64,000 bases of DNA from Erysipelotrichaceae bacterium (GTDB taxonomy: Bacteria > Bacillota_I > Bacilli_A > Erysipelotrichales > Erysipelotrichaceae), in assembly GCA_017432005.1 (NCBI GenBank), contig JAFRKA010000015.1:62001-126000 (forward strand), given 5' to 3'. The position numbers and the translations under genes are program-made. The notes under the pieces were generated by a model that saw only the letters and a program-made list of their open reading frames with translations, ran no database searches and was not told the origin of the DNA. Below are positions 28,555-36,856 of the stretch, piece after piece (the stretch's first letter is position 1; every line of letters begins with the position of its first letter).

Positions 28555-29466
28555 ATGAAGAAACTTATAATGGCTATCCTGGTCGCTCTGCTTATCATCC
28601 CGGTAAGCACAGTTGCGGCTGATGATTATTCTTATGATGTAACAGTTTATACCGGTGATCAGGGACAGTTTGAAGATGGTTCTACTTCCAGGAAGATCAC
28701 AGTCGATCCGGGCAGCGAACTTGTAATTTCGTTCGATTCAGATACGAATGTGATCACTGTCAACGGTACGAATTACGTACTGCAGATGAAAGATACCGAT
28801 TCCAAGTATTCGGCGATCGGTTTCAAGAGGACCGGTTATGACAACAAGCAGTTCATTGCATCCTACAAAGGAACTGTTAATGAAGATCTGAGCTTTGTCG
28901 TAACTTACGGTATCAGTGGCAGTCTGATCGAATACAAAGTTATTTATAAGACTGACAGCGGAACGGTTCTGGGAACATCTGTATACAAAGGCAAGGTAGA
29001 TGATAAACCGATCGTGGCAGCATTGCCGTTTGACGGTTATCTGCCTGATGCCTACAACCGTACCAGAACACTGAAAGAAGGAGAAGATAATACTTTCACG
29101 TTCATCTATCATCCGGCAGGAAGTTCAACAGAAACAGTAGAAGAGACCGAGTATATCACTCTTGATGACGGAACAGTCGTTCCGGCAACGACCGGCGGCA
29201 ACAACACAGCCGCACCGGCAGCAGGAAATACTGAAACGGTCGAACCGGTCGAGATCATCGATGAAGATGTACCTCTGGCCGGACCGAGCGTATCCGATAC
29301 ATCAGAACAGGCTGCAGGCATAGACAATCCTGAAGCTTCGGTACCGGAATTCGCTTCACACGCTACACCGTTCAATCTGATCCTGGTCGTAGCAGGTATC
29401 TTATCACTTCTGATCCAGCTGATGTTCATCATCCTGGCAGAAAGAAAAACAGTAGAGGAAGAATAA
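28555..29466 (+). CDS. Membrane-anchored surface protein with MucBP-like domain
   Basis: 303 residues. The signal ends near VAADDYS. A YKVIYKTDSGTVLG segment and a TFTFIYH end resemble mucin-binding (MucBP) repeats. A Thr/Ala/Glu-rich linker contains DEDVPLAGP, a short motif often found before the wall anchor of Bacillota surface proteins. A C-terminal helix (NLILVVAGILSLLIQ onwards) and an acidic tail hold it in the membrane. The tail lacks the positive charge of a sortase substrate. Confidence 0.65.
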   Translation: MKKLIMAILVALLIIPVSTVAADDYSYDVTVYTGDQGQFEDGSTSRKITVDPGSELVISFDSDTNVITVNGTNYVLQMKDTDSKYSAIGFKRTGYDNKQFIASYKGTVNEDLSFVVTYGISGSLIEYKVIYKTDSGTVLGTSVYKGKVDDKPIVAALPFDGYLPDAYNRTRTLKEGEDNTFTFIYHPAGSSTETVEETEYITLDDGTVVPATTGGNNTAAPAAGNTETVEPVEIIDEDVPLAGPSVSDTSEQAAGIDNPEASVPEFASHATPFNLILVVAGILSLLIQLMFIILAERKTVEEE

Positions 29467-29988
29467 ATGAAAGAAAAACGCAGTATGAACAGCAGCAGAT
29501 CAGTCAGTCTCGTACTGCGTTTTTTTGCGATCATGCTTCTTGGATTCACACTGATCATCACCGGTTCACTGATCGTTCCGCGTATCTTCAACTGTGCTCC
29601 GTACGTGATCATTTCTGAAAGTATGACACCGGAACTGAATGTCGGTGATGTGGTCTATGTGAGAGATGAAGATCCTTCGACATATGCCGAAGGTGATGTG
29701 ATCAGTTTCTACATGAATTCTGATGCTCTGACACCTGTGACCCACAGGGTCGTAAAGAACGATCTGAACAAGAAAGAATTCGTCACCAAGGGCGATGCGA
29801 ACGAGAAAGAGGACATCATTCCTATTCCTTATGAATATGTGATCGGCAGAGTCAAATTCAGGATACCGTTCATCGGCAATATCCTGCTGTTTCTGGAATC
29901 GGTCACAGGCAAGATCATCTTTGTCCTGCTGTTCCTGGCAGGGGTCCTGATGATGGAACTGAGTAGTCTCAAAGCGGTCAGAAAATAA
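29467..29988 (+). CDS. sipW: SipW-type signal peptidase I
   Basis: A membrane-bound signal peptidase of the ER type (S26B), which uses a Ser-His pair instead of Ser-Lys. Seen: an N-terminal helix, the nucleophile Ser52 in SESMTPELNVGD, His93 in VTHRVV, the TKGDANEKED box at about 108-117, and a second helix near the C-terminus. 173 residues, as in SipW. In Bacillus, SipW processes TasA and TapA. Its position directly after four exported proteins points to them as substrates. No start spacing remains from the previous gene. Confidence 0.92.
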   Translation: MKEKRSMNSSRSVSLVLRFFAIMLLGFTLIITGSLIVPRIFNCAPYVIISESMTPELNVGDVVYVRDEDPSTYAEGDVISFYMNSDALTPVTHRVVKNDLNKKEFVTKGDANEKEDIIPIPYEYVIGRVKFRIPFIGNILLFLESVTGKIIFVLLFLAGVLMMELSSLKAVRK

Positions 29989-29997
29989 CCGCTTTTT
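29971..29997 (+). terminator. Terminator ending the adhesin-SipW operon
   Basis: Stem AAAGCGGT/ACCGCTTT followed by TTT, overlapping the sipW stop. It separates this operon from the next. Confidence 0.75.
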
Positions 29998-30011
29998 AAG
30001 TGCTTTTGAAT

Positions 30012-30017
30012 TATAAT
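30012..30017 (+). promoter_or_regulatory. -10 box of the transglutaminase-pilus operon
   Basis: TATAAT, 10 bases before the ATG at 30028, with no Shine-Dalgarno site and no clear -35. Confidence 0.6.
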
Positions 30018-30027
30018 TAGGTTAGTA

Positions 30028-30960
30028 ATGAAGACAGTCAGAATCTTATCTGTTTTTATGCTGGTGATCCTGATGCTGAGTGGCTGTTCATCAGAAGGAA
30101 GCAGTGAAAAGCCGGGCAATGATACACCGCCTGAAAACACGGAAAAATCATCTGAAAAATACAAGGTTCCGGAATATGCGGAAGCTGTTTTTCATGAGGA
30201 TATGGCTGAAGGTGAAGGCGATGTCTATATCGACATCTCAGCTGTTGAACAGGGTTATGTAGCAGTCTCAGCCGTTTCTGACAGCCGACTTAAATTCCAG
30301 GTTATAACAGGTGATACCTATAACTATGATCTGAAGAATGACGGTACACCATCGATCTTTCCTTTGCAGAGCGGAAACGGTGAATATACTTTCCGGGTCA
30401 TGGAGAATATCGTCGATAATTCCTATGCGCCACTTTATGAAACAAGTGCTGATGTGACACTGCTGGATGAATTCCAGCCATATATAAGGACAAACAATTA
30501 TGTTAAATATGACAGAGATTCAAAGTGTGTGAAACTGGCCAGTGAGTTTTCTGCTGATTCCAGTGATGCCATGGATCTCATCGATCATGTCTTTACATAT
30601 GTCTGCGAAAACATCGTTTACGATGCTGATAAGGCATCAAGCGTCACTACCGGTTATATTCCTGATCCTGATGAGACTATTTCATCACGCAAGGGCATCT
30701 GTTTTGATTACGCATCACTGACGGCTGCAATGTTCCGTTCACAGGGCATTCCGACCAAGGTCATCTTCGGTTATGTCTCACCGGATAATCTTTATCATGC
30801 ATGGAACATGATCTATACGAGCGAACAGGGCTGGATCGTGGCGGAATTCAAGATGGATCAGAATAACTGGAATCGTGTCGATCTGACTTTCAGTGCCAAC
30901 GGGGCAAATGCGGAATTTGTCGGCGACGGAAGCAACTATACGGATATATATCAATACTAG
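30028..30960 (+). CDS. Transglutaminase-like lipoprotein
   Basis: 310 residues. Lipobox LSGC lies near residues 17-20, followed by a Ser/Glu/Asn-rich linker. The C-terminal half is a transglutaminase-like papain fold with Cys225 in RKGICFDYA and His257 in YHAWN; the acidic third residue is probably in the AEFKMD stretch. Such domains act as peptidases, crosslinkers or ligand-binding relics. Placed first in the pilus-like operon and just after the fibre operon, it could crosslink or mature surface fibres, but that is inference. Confidence 0.83.
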   Translation: MKTVRILSVFMLVILMLSGCSSEGSSEKPGNDTPPENTEKSSEKYKVPEYAEAVFHEDMAEGEGDVYIDISAVEQGYVAVSAVSDSRLKFQVITGDTYNYDLKNDGTPSIFPLQSGNGEYTFRVMENIVDNSYAPLYETSADVTLLDEFQPYIRTNNYVKYDRDSKCVKLASEFSADSSDAMDLIDHVFTYVCENIVYDADKASSVTTGYIPDPDETISSRKGICFDYASLTAAMFRSQGIPTKVIFGYVSPDNLYHAWNMIYTSEQGWIVAEFKMDQNNWNRVDLTFSANGANAEFVGDGSNYTDIYQY

Positions 30961-30973
30961 GGGGAGTGTGTTT

Positions 30974-32020
30974 ATGGCAAAACAGGGAAAACTCGATCTG
31001 CTGGGGGTCAGTGCTTTCTGTGAAAGCATGGCGATGATGATCCAGTCTGGCATTCAGCTGGATGAAGCAATTTCGCTTTTCACTCAGAAAGACGGCAAAG
31101 GCGGTCTGCTGGATGAAAGCATCACGACCATGGAGAAATGCATCAATGAAGGAAGTACCCTCAAGGAAGCCATGGAGAAGACCGGACTGTTCCCGGAATA
31201 TACACTGCAGATGGTGGAGACAGGCGAATCGACAGGCAAGCTTGAAAATGTGCTTTTCCGTCTTTCCTCGTATTATCAGGAACAGGATCAGATCAGCAGG
31301 AAACTGCGCTCAGCCATTATCTACCCGCTGGCGATGCTGGTGATGATCATCATCGTACTGTTCATCATGCTGAAAGCTGTACTGCCGTCTTTTTCCGGTG
31401 TCTATAACACCCTGACCGGAAGCCTGGCGGACAGTTCCTACCGCTATATAGATTATGCCTACGCGTTCTGCAGGATCGCTCTGGTGCTGATGATAGCACT
31501 GCTCGTGATCTCGCTGATCGCCTGTTTCATGTATAAAGGAAACGGTAAAGCAAAGATACAGAAGCTTCTTTCTGCCAACAGAAGCTGTGCATCGATCATG
31601 GAAGCTCTGGCTTTATACCGTTTCACTTCAGCATATGAAGTACTGCTGGCCAGCGGTATGATGCAGGATGATGCTCTGGAAGAGGCATCAGCCATGTGTG
31701 ACTATGAGCCGGTGAAAAAGAAACTGGATAAGGTAGCTGAACGCATGAAGGAAGGTGTTGGTTTTGCGACAGCTGCCAATGATGCGGAACTCTACGAACC
31801 GATCTATGGCAGGATGCTGATACCGGGAGAAAGAAGCGGCAACACCGAAGATATCTTGAGAAGACTCATCGAACTGCTTTCAAAGTCAGTCATCAATGAG
31901 CTGGACAGACTGATCGCTACGATCGAACCGCTGCTTTCAGGTATCCTGATGATCACGATCGGCATCGCTCTTCTGAGTCTAATGCTGCCACTGATCGGTA
32001 TCATGAATTCCATAGGATAA
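30974..32020 (+). CDS. PilC/GspF-type inner membrane platform protein
   Basis: 348 residues with the two-fold T2SF architecture: domain 1 with FPEYTLQMVETGESTG and SAIIYPLAMLVMII, domain 2 with LASGMMQDDALEEA and a matching LIPGERSG...TIEPLLSGILMI segment. PilC, ComGB and GspF anchor the pilus motor ATPase and recruit pilins. The start at 30974 follows GGGGGAG by 7 bases; a longer frame into the upstream gene is not real. Among the four pilus-related gene types here it is the most recognisable apart from the ATPase. Confidence 0.88.
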   Translation: MAKQGKLDLLGVSAFCESMAMMIQSGIQLDEAISLFTQKDGKGGLLDESITTMEKCINEGSTLKEAMEKTGLFPEYTLQMVETGESTGKLENVLFRLSSYYQEQDQISRKLRSAIIYPLAMLVMIIIVLFIMLKAVLPSFSGVYNTLTGSLADSSYRYIDYAYAFCRIALVLMIALLVISLIACFMYKGNGKAKIQKLLSANRSCASIMEALALYRFTSAYEVLLASGMMQDDALEEASAMCDYEPVKKKLDKVAERMKEGVGFATAANDAELYEPIYGRMLIPGERSGNTEDILRRLIELLSKSVINELDRLIATIEPLLSGILMITIGIALLSLMLPLIGIMNSIG

Positions 32021-32023
32021 AGA

Positions 32024-32338
32024 ATGTATAGAGACAGAAAAAGAAACAATTGGATGATACCTCTTATCATTATGATTATCATGATGAGTGTTTTTGCTGT
32101 ACGCAGTTTCATTAATGAACGTGCCGGCAAAGACAGTGAGGAAGAAAGCATCCTGGCGATAAAGACGGCAGTCGAAAAGAGTGCACTGCAGTGCTATGTC
32201 GTCGAAGGAGCTTATCCGCCTGATCTTAAATATCTGGAAGACAATTACGGACTTAAAGTAAATACTGATAAATACTATGTCGTCTACAATGCATATGCGG
32301 AGAACCAGCTGCCTGATATCAGGGTAGTAAAGAAATAA
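32024..32338 (+). CDS. Pilin-like bitopic protein 1
   Basis: 104 residues: a basic start (MYRDRKRNN), one hydrophobic helix, then a small soluble domain with ALQCYVVEGAYPPDLKYL, which resembles the end of the helix and first loop of type IV pilins and T2SG proteins. The canonical G-F-T-L-x-E prepilin cleavage site is missing. Three bases separate it from the GspF-like gene. Confidence 0.65.
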   Translation: MYRDRKRNNWMIPLIIMIIMMSVFAVRSFINERAGKDSEEESILAIKTAVEKSALQCYVVEGAYPPDLKYLEDNYGLKVNTDKYYVVYNAYAENQLPDIRVVKK

Positions 32339-32343
32339 GAGAG

Positions 32344-32805
32344 ATGAAGCGAAACAAGGATCTGTTGTCAGAGTTTTCAATTATCGGGATCACAGCGTTC
32401 TTTCTTGGCTGTTTCTTTCTGCTGATCATTTTCGGTACCGGTGTCTACAGAGATATCGCCCGTTCCCAGAATGCCAACAGCGAAGAAAGATCTCTTTCGT
32501 CATACCTGCTGACTGTCTCCAAGATGGGCGAGACAGCGATAACTATCGGCAAGAGCGATGACGGCGGAAAGATGCTGGTGATCGAAGACGGTGATACCGG
32601 TTATGGCAACCGCATCTATCTGCATGACGGATATCTTGTTGAAGATTACGGTCAGATCGGCGGCAAGCTGTTCCCGAAGGCAGCGATCAGGATCGCTGAA
32701 GACAGTATCTTTGAAATAGAGAAGATCAGAGAAGACCTGCTGCAGGTCGAGACTGATGCCGGCATCGTCTATATCCATATCAAAAACAGGGAGGCAGCAC
32801 AATAA
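32344..32805 (+). CDS. Pilin-like bitopic protein 2 (DUF4860-like)
   Basis: 153 residues: MKRNKDLLSEFSIIG, one membrane helix, then a domain with repeated G/D-rich turns. Order and size recall DUF4860 proteins, which occur beside GspF-type genes. No prepilin peptidase site is visible. It shares one base with the next gene. Confidence 0.6.
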   Translation: MKRNKDLLSEFSIIGITAFFLGCFFLLIIFGTGVYRDIARSQNANSEERSLSSYLLTVSKMGETAITIGKSDDGGKMLVIEDGDTGYGNRIYLHDGYLVEDYGQIGGKLFPKAAIRIAEDSIFEIEKIREDLLQVETDAGIVYIHIKNREAAQ

Positions 32806-33221
32806 TGAAAAAGGGCAATATGACATTTGCTGTCGAACTGATGGTCATGCTGGTAGTATTCATCGCTGTCATCGAAGTGACGGTTGCCGTCTATGCAAAA
32901 GCCAGGTCTTTATCACTTGATGCCAGACATCTTTCGGATGCGACGATCCTGGCATCCAACGGAGCGGAAGTCTTCCTGGCTGCCGATTCGGATGAAGAGA
33001 TAATAGAGATACTAAACAGAAACAATAATGTGACTGCTGACAAATCGATCAGTATCACTTATGATGACGATCTGAAACCTGATCCTGAAGGAAGGATGAG
33101 GATGGAGATCGAAAGACAGACAGAAAACGATTTCGTCAAAGGACAGATAACCGTCTTCTACGATGATAAGCAGATCTATGATCTGCATACAGGCTATGTC
33201 CTGAACGGAGGTGGACAATGA
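32805..33221 (+). CDS. Pilin-like bitopic protein 3
   Basis: 138 residues. The N-terminus KKGNMTFAVELMVMLVVFIAV is close to a type IV prepilin helix: TFAVEL sits where FTLVEL is expected, with Glu at the fifth position, but Met rather than Gly precedes it. An alpha-helical spine leads to a mixed soluble domain. Of the four small proteins it is the best candidate for a processed pilin. It overlaps the next gene by 4 bases. Confidence 0.65.
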   Translation: MKKGNMTFAVELMVMLVVFIAVIEVTVAVYAKARSLSLDARHLSDATILASNGAEVFLAADSDEEIIEILNRNNNVTADKSISITYDDDLKPDPEGRMRMEIERQTENDFVKGQITVFYDDKQIYDLHTGYVLNGGGQ

Positions 33222-33577
33222 GGAACACTCCGATGAGACTTGGTCTGCTGGCACTGCTGTTAAGCGTGATCGCCATCTGCCTCTCCACTCTGGCCGTGCT
33301 CTCGGTAGCCAGTTCCAGTGCTGATATGCGTCTGGCTGAAAGATTTGCGGACAGTGTATCCACCAGATATGAACTGGAAGAGGAAGGTCAGCGTTATCTG
33401 CAGGAGATGAACAGAAATGTCAGTGAAGATGAGGTGAGCAAGGAATTCAGCAGAAACGGATTCACGCTCAGCATAACATTGCAGAAAAATGAAGACCGAT
33501 ATGAGATAAAATTATGGAAGATAAAGAAACAGTGGGAAGAATCGACAAAGATCGATAATCTGTGGAAGGGAGAATAG
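33218..33577 (+). CDS. Pilin-like bitopic protein 4
   Basis: 119 residues: a hydrophobic N-terminal helix (LGLLALLLSVIAICLSTLAV) runs into an amphipathic helix (SSSADMRLAERFADSV), then a short basic domain. The layout recalls PilX- or ComGG-like minor pilins. No canonical cleavage site. Overlaps the gene before and lies 3 bases before the ATPase gene. Confidence 0.6.
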   Translation: MRNTPMRLGLLALLLSVIAICLSTLAVLSVASSSADMRLAERFADSVSTRYELEEEGQRYLQEMNRNVSEDEVSKEFSRNGFTLSITLQKNEDRYEIKLWKIKKQWEESTKIDNLWKGE

Positions 33578-33580
33578 AAA

Positions 33581-34636
33581 ATGAATCTACATGAGATCCT
33601 GGAAAATGCCATACAGAATGATGCATCTGATATATTCCTGATCCCGGGCGCTCAGGTGACTCTGAAGTGCGGCGGCGGACAGAAACGTCTGGAAGGTGAC
33701 AGACTCGTTCCGGAAACGATCAGTGCCCTGGTCGATGAGATCTACAGCGAATCCGGAAGGACAAAGATCAATCTGGATAACAATCTGGATGATGATTTCT
33801 CATTCTCCATCGCCAAATTCGGACGTTTCCGTGTGAATATCTTCAGACAGCGCGGATCGCTGGCAGCAGTCATCCGTGTCATTCATTTCGGTATCCCTGA
33901 TCCGGAAAAGCTCGGTATCCCTGAGAGCGTTCTTTCCCTGGCTGACAACAAGAAAGGTCTGATCCTGGTCACAGGTTCGGCCGGAACAGGCAAGACGACA
34001 ACGCTGGCCTGTATGATCGACAGGATCAATAAATCCAGAGCCTGTCACATCATCACGATGGAAGATCCGATCGAATTCGTTCATCGTCATGAGAAATCGA
34101 TCGTTACACAGCGTGAGATCTTCATCGATACTCCAAGCTATCTGGAATCTTTGAGATCAGCTCTGCGTGAAAGCCCTGATGTCATCCTGCTGGGTGAAAT
34201 GAGAGACTACGACACGATCTCCGCTGCCCTGACGGCTGCCGAGACCGGAACACTGCTGTTCTCTACTCTGCATACCAGTTCAGCAGCCAATACGATCAAC
34301 CGTATCGTAGATGTCTTCCCGGCATCACAGCAGCAGCAGATCAAGATCCAGCTCTCCCAGATCCTGAAAGGCATCGTCTGTCAGCAGCTGGTCCCGGGTC
34401 TTAACGGTGAACTGATCCCGGCTTTCGAGATCCTCAAGTGCAACAATGCCGTACAGAACATGATTCGTGACGGCAAGCTGCATCAGCTGGAATCAACGAT
34501 GCAGGCAAGTTCGGCTGAAGGCATGTATACGATGGATTCATATCTGCAGAAACTTTATAACGAAGGCAAGATCAGCAAGGAAACTGCTCTGGTCTACTGC
34601 ACAAATTATGATGTGATGTCCAAGCGCATCGGATAA
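33581..34636 (+). CDS. pilT: PilT-type pilus motor ATPase
   Basis: A hexameric secretion-superfamily ATPase on the cytoplasmic face of the pilus machine. 351 residues, the PilT rather than PilB length. Seen: Walker A GSAGTGKT at 132-139, Asp box EDPIEFVH at 161-168, Walker B VILLGEMRD at 201-209, His box STLHTSSA at 228-235, and the PilT-specific AVQNMIRDGK at 290-299 (AIRNLIREGK in retraction ATPases). The PilB/ComGA N-terminal domain and tetracysteine zinc site are absent. It is the only motor ATPase in the cluster and the last gene of the operon. Confidence 0.92.
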   Translation: MNLHEILENAIQNDASDIFLIPGAQVTLKCGGGQKRLEGDRLVPETISALVDEIYSESGRTKINLDNNLDDDFSFSIAKFGRFRVNIFRQRGSLAAVIRVIHFGIPDPEKLGIPESVLSLADNKKGLILVTGSAGTGKTTTLACMIDRINKSRACHIITMEDPIEFVHRHEKSIVTQREIFIDTPSYLESLRSALRESPDVILLGEMRDYDTISAALTAAETGTLLFSTLHTSSAANTINRIVDVFPASQQQQIKIQLSQILKGIVCQQLVPGLNGELIPAFEILKCNNAVQNMIRDGKLHQLESTMQASSAEGMYTMDSYLQKLYNEGKISKETALVYCTNYDVMSKRIG

Positions 34637-34658
34637 CAGTATTAATAAAGGTAACAAA

Positions 34659-34692
34659 AAATCGGTCCAGTTAATATACACTGGACCGATTT
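34659..34692. terminator. Bidirectional terminator after pilT
   Basis: 12-bp stem AAATCGGTCCAG/CTGGACCGATTT with A- and T-rich flanks; the next gene converges. Confidence 0.92.
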
Positions 34693-34710
34693 TGACATAA
34701 TGATCAGGAA

Positions 34711-36666
34711 TTAGAGGATCGATGAACCGCCGGTCACGATCCAGCATGCCAGCATCGCTGCCAGCAGTGCTCCGGTATAGGCCCTTCCGGTTTTGCGGTA
34801 GGCATAGGTGCACAGGATCGAGAAGAACATTACCTGCGGAACAAAGAGGATCAGGATCGACATGAACGGTCCGCCGAAGGTAGAACCGAAGAAGACGTCA
34901 GCACCCGGTCCGATACCCATGAAGAACGGAATGTATTCGATAGCTACGATGATCAGTACGCCGCCGGCCATCAGCAGGAAATTGATGAACCAATTGCCCA
35001 GGAAACCCGAGAGGCCCGGACTGTAAAGAGCTTTCGTTCTGAGATCCCTCATGATCTTGCTGTTGTTCAGCAGATAGAAGATCGCGAAGAACGGCAGATA
35101 GATCAGGAACTGGAAGAATCTCTCCAATGTGAATGGTCTGAAGAACGGCCAGATGAAACGCAGATCGAGATCGAAGATCCAGTAGAAGACCTGGTTGATG
35201 AGATACATGCAGGCGATCATGATCACGCTCATCAGCAGTGATTTGATGAAGACGCCAAGATCGAACTTCTCGTTCTCATAGCCTTTCTTCTTGTTGTTCC
35301 TTCTGGTGATGAAGGAAGTGATGATCATGATGATGATCAGTAAGAGATACCAGCCTAAGAAGCCGTTACCGACTGTCATGCGGAAGATGTTTTCCGGAAG
35401 CGGCAGCAGGGCATGACCGAGCTGAGTCATGAACGGGAAGGTAGCACCTGACAACATGATAGTGATAAGTGCACCCTTGAACCAGCCCTTGCTTGTCGCC
35501 ATCTGTTCAGCTGAAGGATATTCCTGAATGATACCGCTGAAGAAAGGAAGCTCCAGCAACAGATTCATCAGTGGGAATAGACTTGCGAGTACGCAAAGCA
35601 TCGCCGCCAGGACAAGATACTCTTTGGTCTTGGCAACAAGATCATCATTGGCCAGCTTGTTTGGCAGATCGATAGCCTTGTCGAACCAGTCCATGGCCAC
35701 AGAGAGTCCGCCGAGATGATGGGTGGTCAGACGGTGATTTGTATTGAGCAGTTCCATCCTTCTTGCGGAACCGTCAGCGAAATCACCATAAGTCTTGTTC
35801 CATTCAGCCTTGTCAGCTGTTGTTTTCAGGAAAGAAGTACGCAGATCTGACTTGAGCAGATTATCTCCGACGGTACGCTGATAGTCTCTGAAGTAAGAGA
35901 ATTCATCATACTTGGCCTGTAAGAGCAGGACATTGTTGAAACTGATGTTCTTTGAATCATAGACATCATCAGTGAAAAGTTCACCGCACTGCAGTACTAT
36001 CGCTTTCGGTGCAATAGCTGTATTGGCATAATCTGCAGCTACTGTCCAGCTGGACCATGTACCCATGGAGTGGCCGCTCACAGCCATACGCTTGTTATCA
36101 ACATAATCAAGTTTGGAAAGATAATCATAGGCAATGGATCCGCCGCATGATGAATCCTTGATCATATTACCGGCATCATCTTTTGTGTAATGATCATTGA
36201 AGAAAGACAGGTTGGAGAAGTTCATCAGCAGGCGATAGCGCATGCTTCCACCAATCTTCTTGAATGTACCGTCTGCTTCGGAATCGTTGCCGTAATTGAC
36301 TTTGACTACATGGTTCACATAGCCTCTTTCGAGCAGTCCTATCGAAGTCATTCCGTGTCCGTATTCATCAAGGCACAGTACAACAGCTCCTCTTCTGGCC
36401 AGTTCGATGGCATAGGCGGCACAGGTCTCATGGTCATTCTGATAACCGTGCAGCAGTAGAACGGCTGGAGCCTTGTTTTCAGCTGTAGCAGTTACTGGCT
36501 TGTACAGTTTATAGACCAGATCGCCCCGTTCATCAGCGATCACTCCGTCGATGATCTGGATCCTGCCGGAATCTCTCTGGACAGAATTTGCCAGTGTCAT
36601 ACAGACAGTTGCAATCGCAATAAACAGGATACATAAAATGAGAAATAGCTTATTTCTGTTCTTCAT
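34711..36666 (-). CDS. Alpha/beta hydrolase fused to a polytopic membrane domain
   Basis: 651 residues. After an N-terminal helix, residues about 40-330 form an extracytoplasmic alpha/beta hydrolase: oxyanion region LLLHGYQND, nucleophile GHSMG, and a late His in TTHHLGG. The second half has about eight membrane helices and no recognisable family motif. Esterase or acyl-transfer activity on a surface or lipid substrate is the likely role. AAGGGGTG lies 6 bases before the ATG. Confidence 0.82.
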   Translation of the reverse strand: MKNRNKLFLILCILFIAIATVCMTLANSVQRDSGRIQIIDGVIADERGDLVYKLYKPVTATAENKAPAVLLLHGYQNDHETCAAYAIELARRGAVVLCLDEYGHGMTSIGLLERGYVNHVVKVNYGNDSEADGTFKKIGGSMRYRLLMNFSNLSFFNDHYTKDDAGNMIKDSSCGGSIAYDYLSKLDYVDNKRMAVSGHSMGTWSSWTVAADYANTAIAPKAIVLQCGELFTDDVYDSKNISFNNVLLLQAKYDEFSYFRDYQRTVGDNLLKSDLRTSFLKTTADKAEWNKTYGDFADGSARRMELLNTNHRLTTHHLGGLSVAMDWFDKAIDLPNKLANDDLVAKTKEYLVLAAMLCVLASLFPLMNLLLELPFFSGIIQEYPSAEQMATSKGWFKGALITIMLSGATFPFMTQLGHALLPLPENIFRMTVGNGFLGWYLLLIIIMIITSFITRRNNKKKGYENEKFDLGVFIKSLLMSVIMIACMYLINQVFYWIFDLDLRFIWPFFRPFTLERFFQFLIYLPFFAIFYLLNNSKIMRDLRTKALYSPGLSGFLGNWFINFLLMAGGVLIIVAIEYIPFFMGIGPGADVFFGSTFGGPFMSILILFVPQVMFFSILCTYAYRKTGRAYTGALLAAMLACWIVTGGSSIL

Positions 36667-36704
36667 GTTTTCACCCCTTATTATCTGTAATATTCTCTGC
36701 TTTT

Positions 36705-36710
36705 ATTATA
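36705..36710 (-). promoter_or_regulatory. -10 box of the hydrolase gene
   Basis: TATAAT on the minus strand, about 38 bases before the start at 36666. With a Shine-Dalgarno site present, this gene has a normal leader. Confidence 0.55.
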
Positions 36711-36856
36711 GAAGAAAAGAGAATTCTCGGGCAAAAGAAGCAGATTTCATTAGCGAAGGATATAGATTAAGGATATGTTGTTTTATGGAACTTATTCAGG
36801 AAATAATACTGTTTATTCTCAGAAATAAATTTAGTGTTTTTTCAATGGTACAGATT

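Noticed and set aside
30028-34636. ComG competence operon
   Set aside because: Gene order differs, the ATPase has PilT length and motifs, and no ComGC-like canonical prepilin is present.
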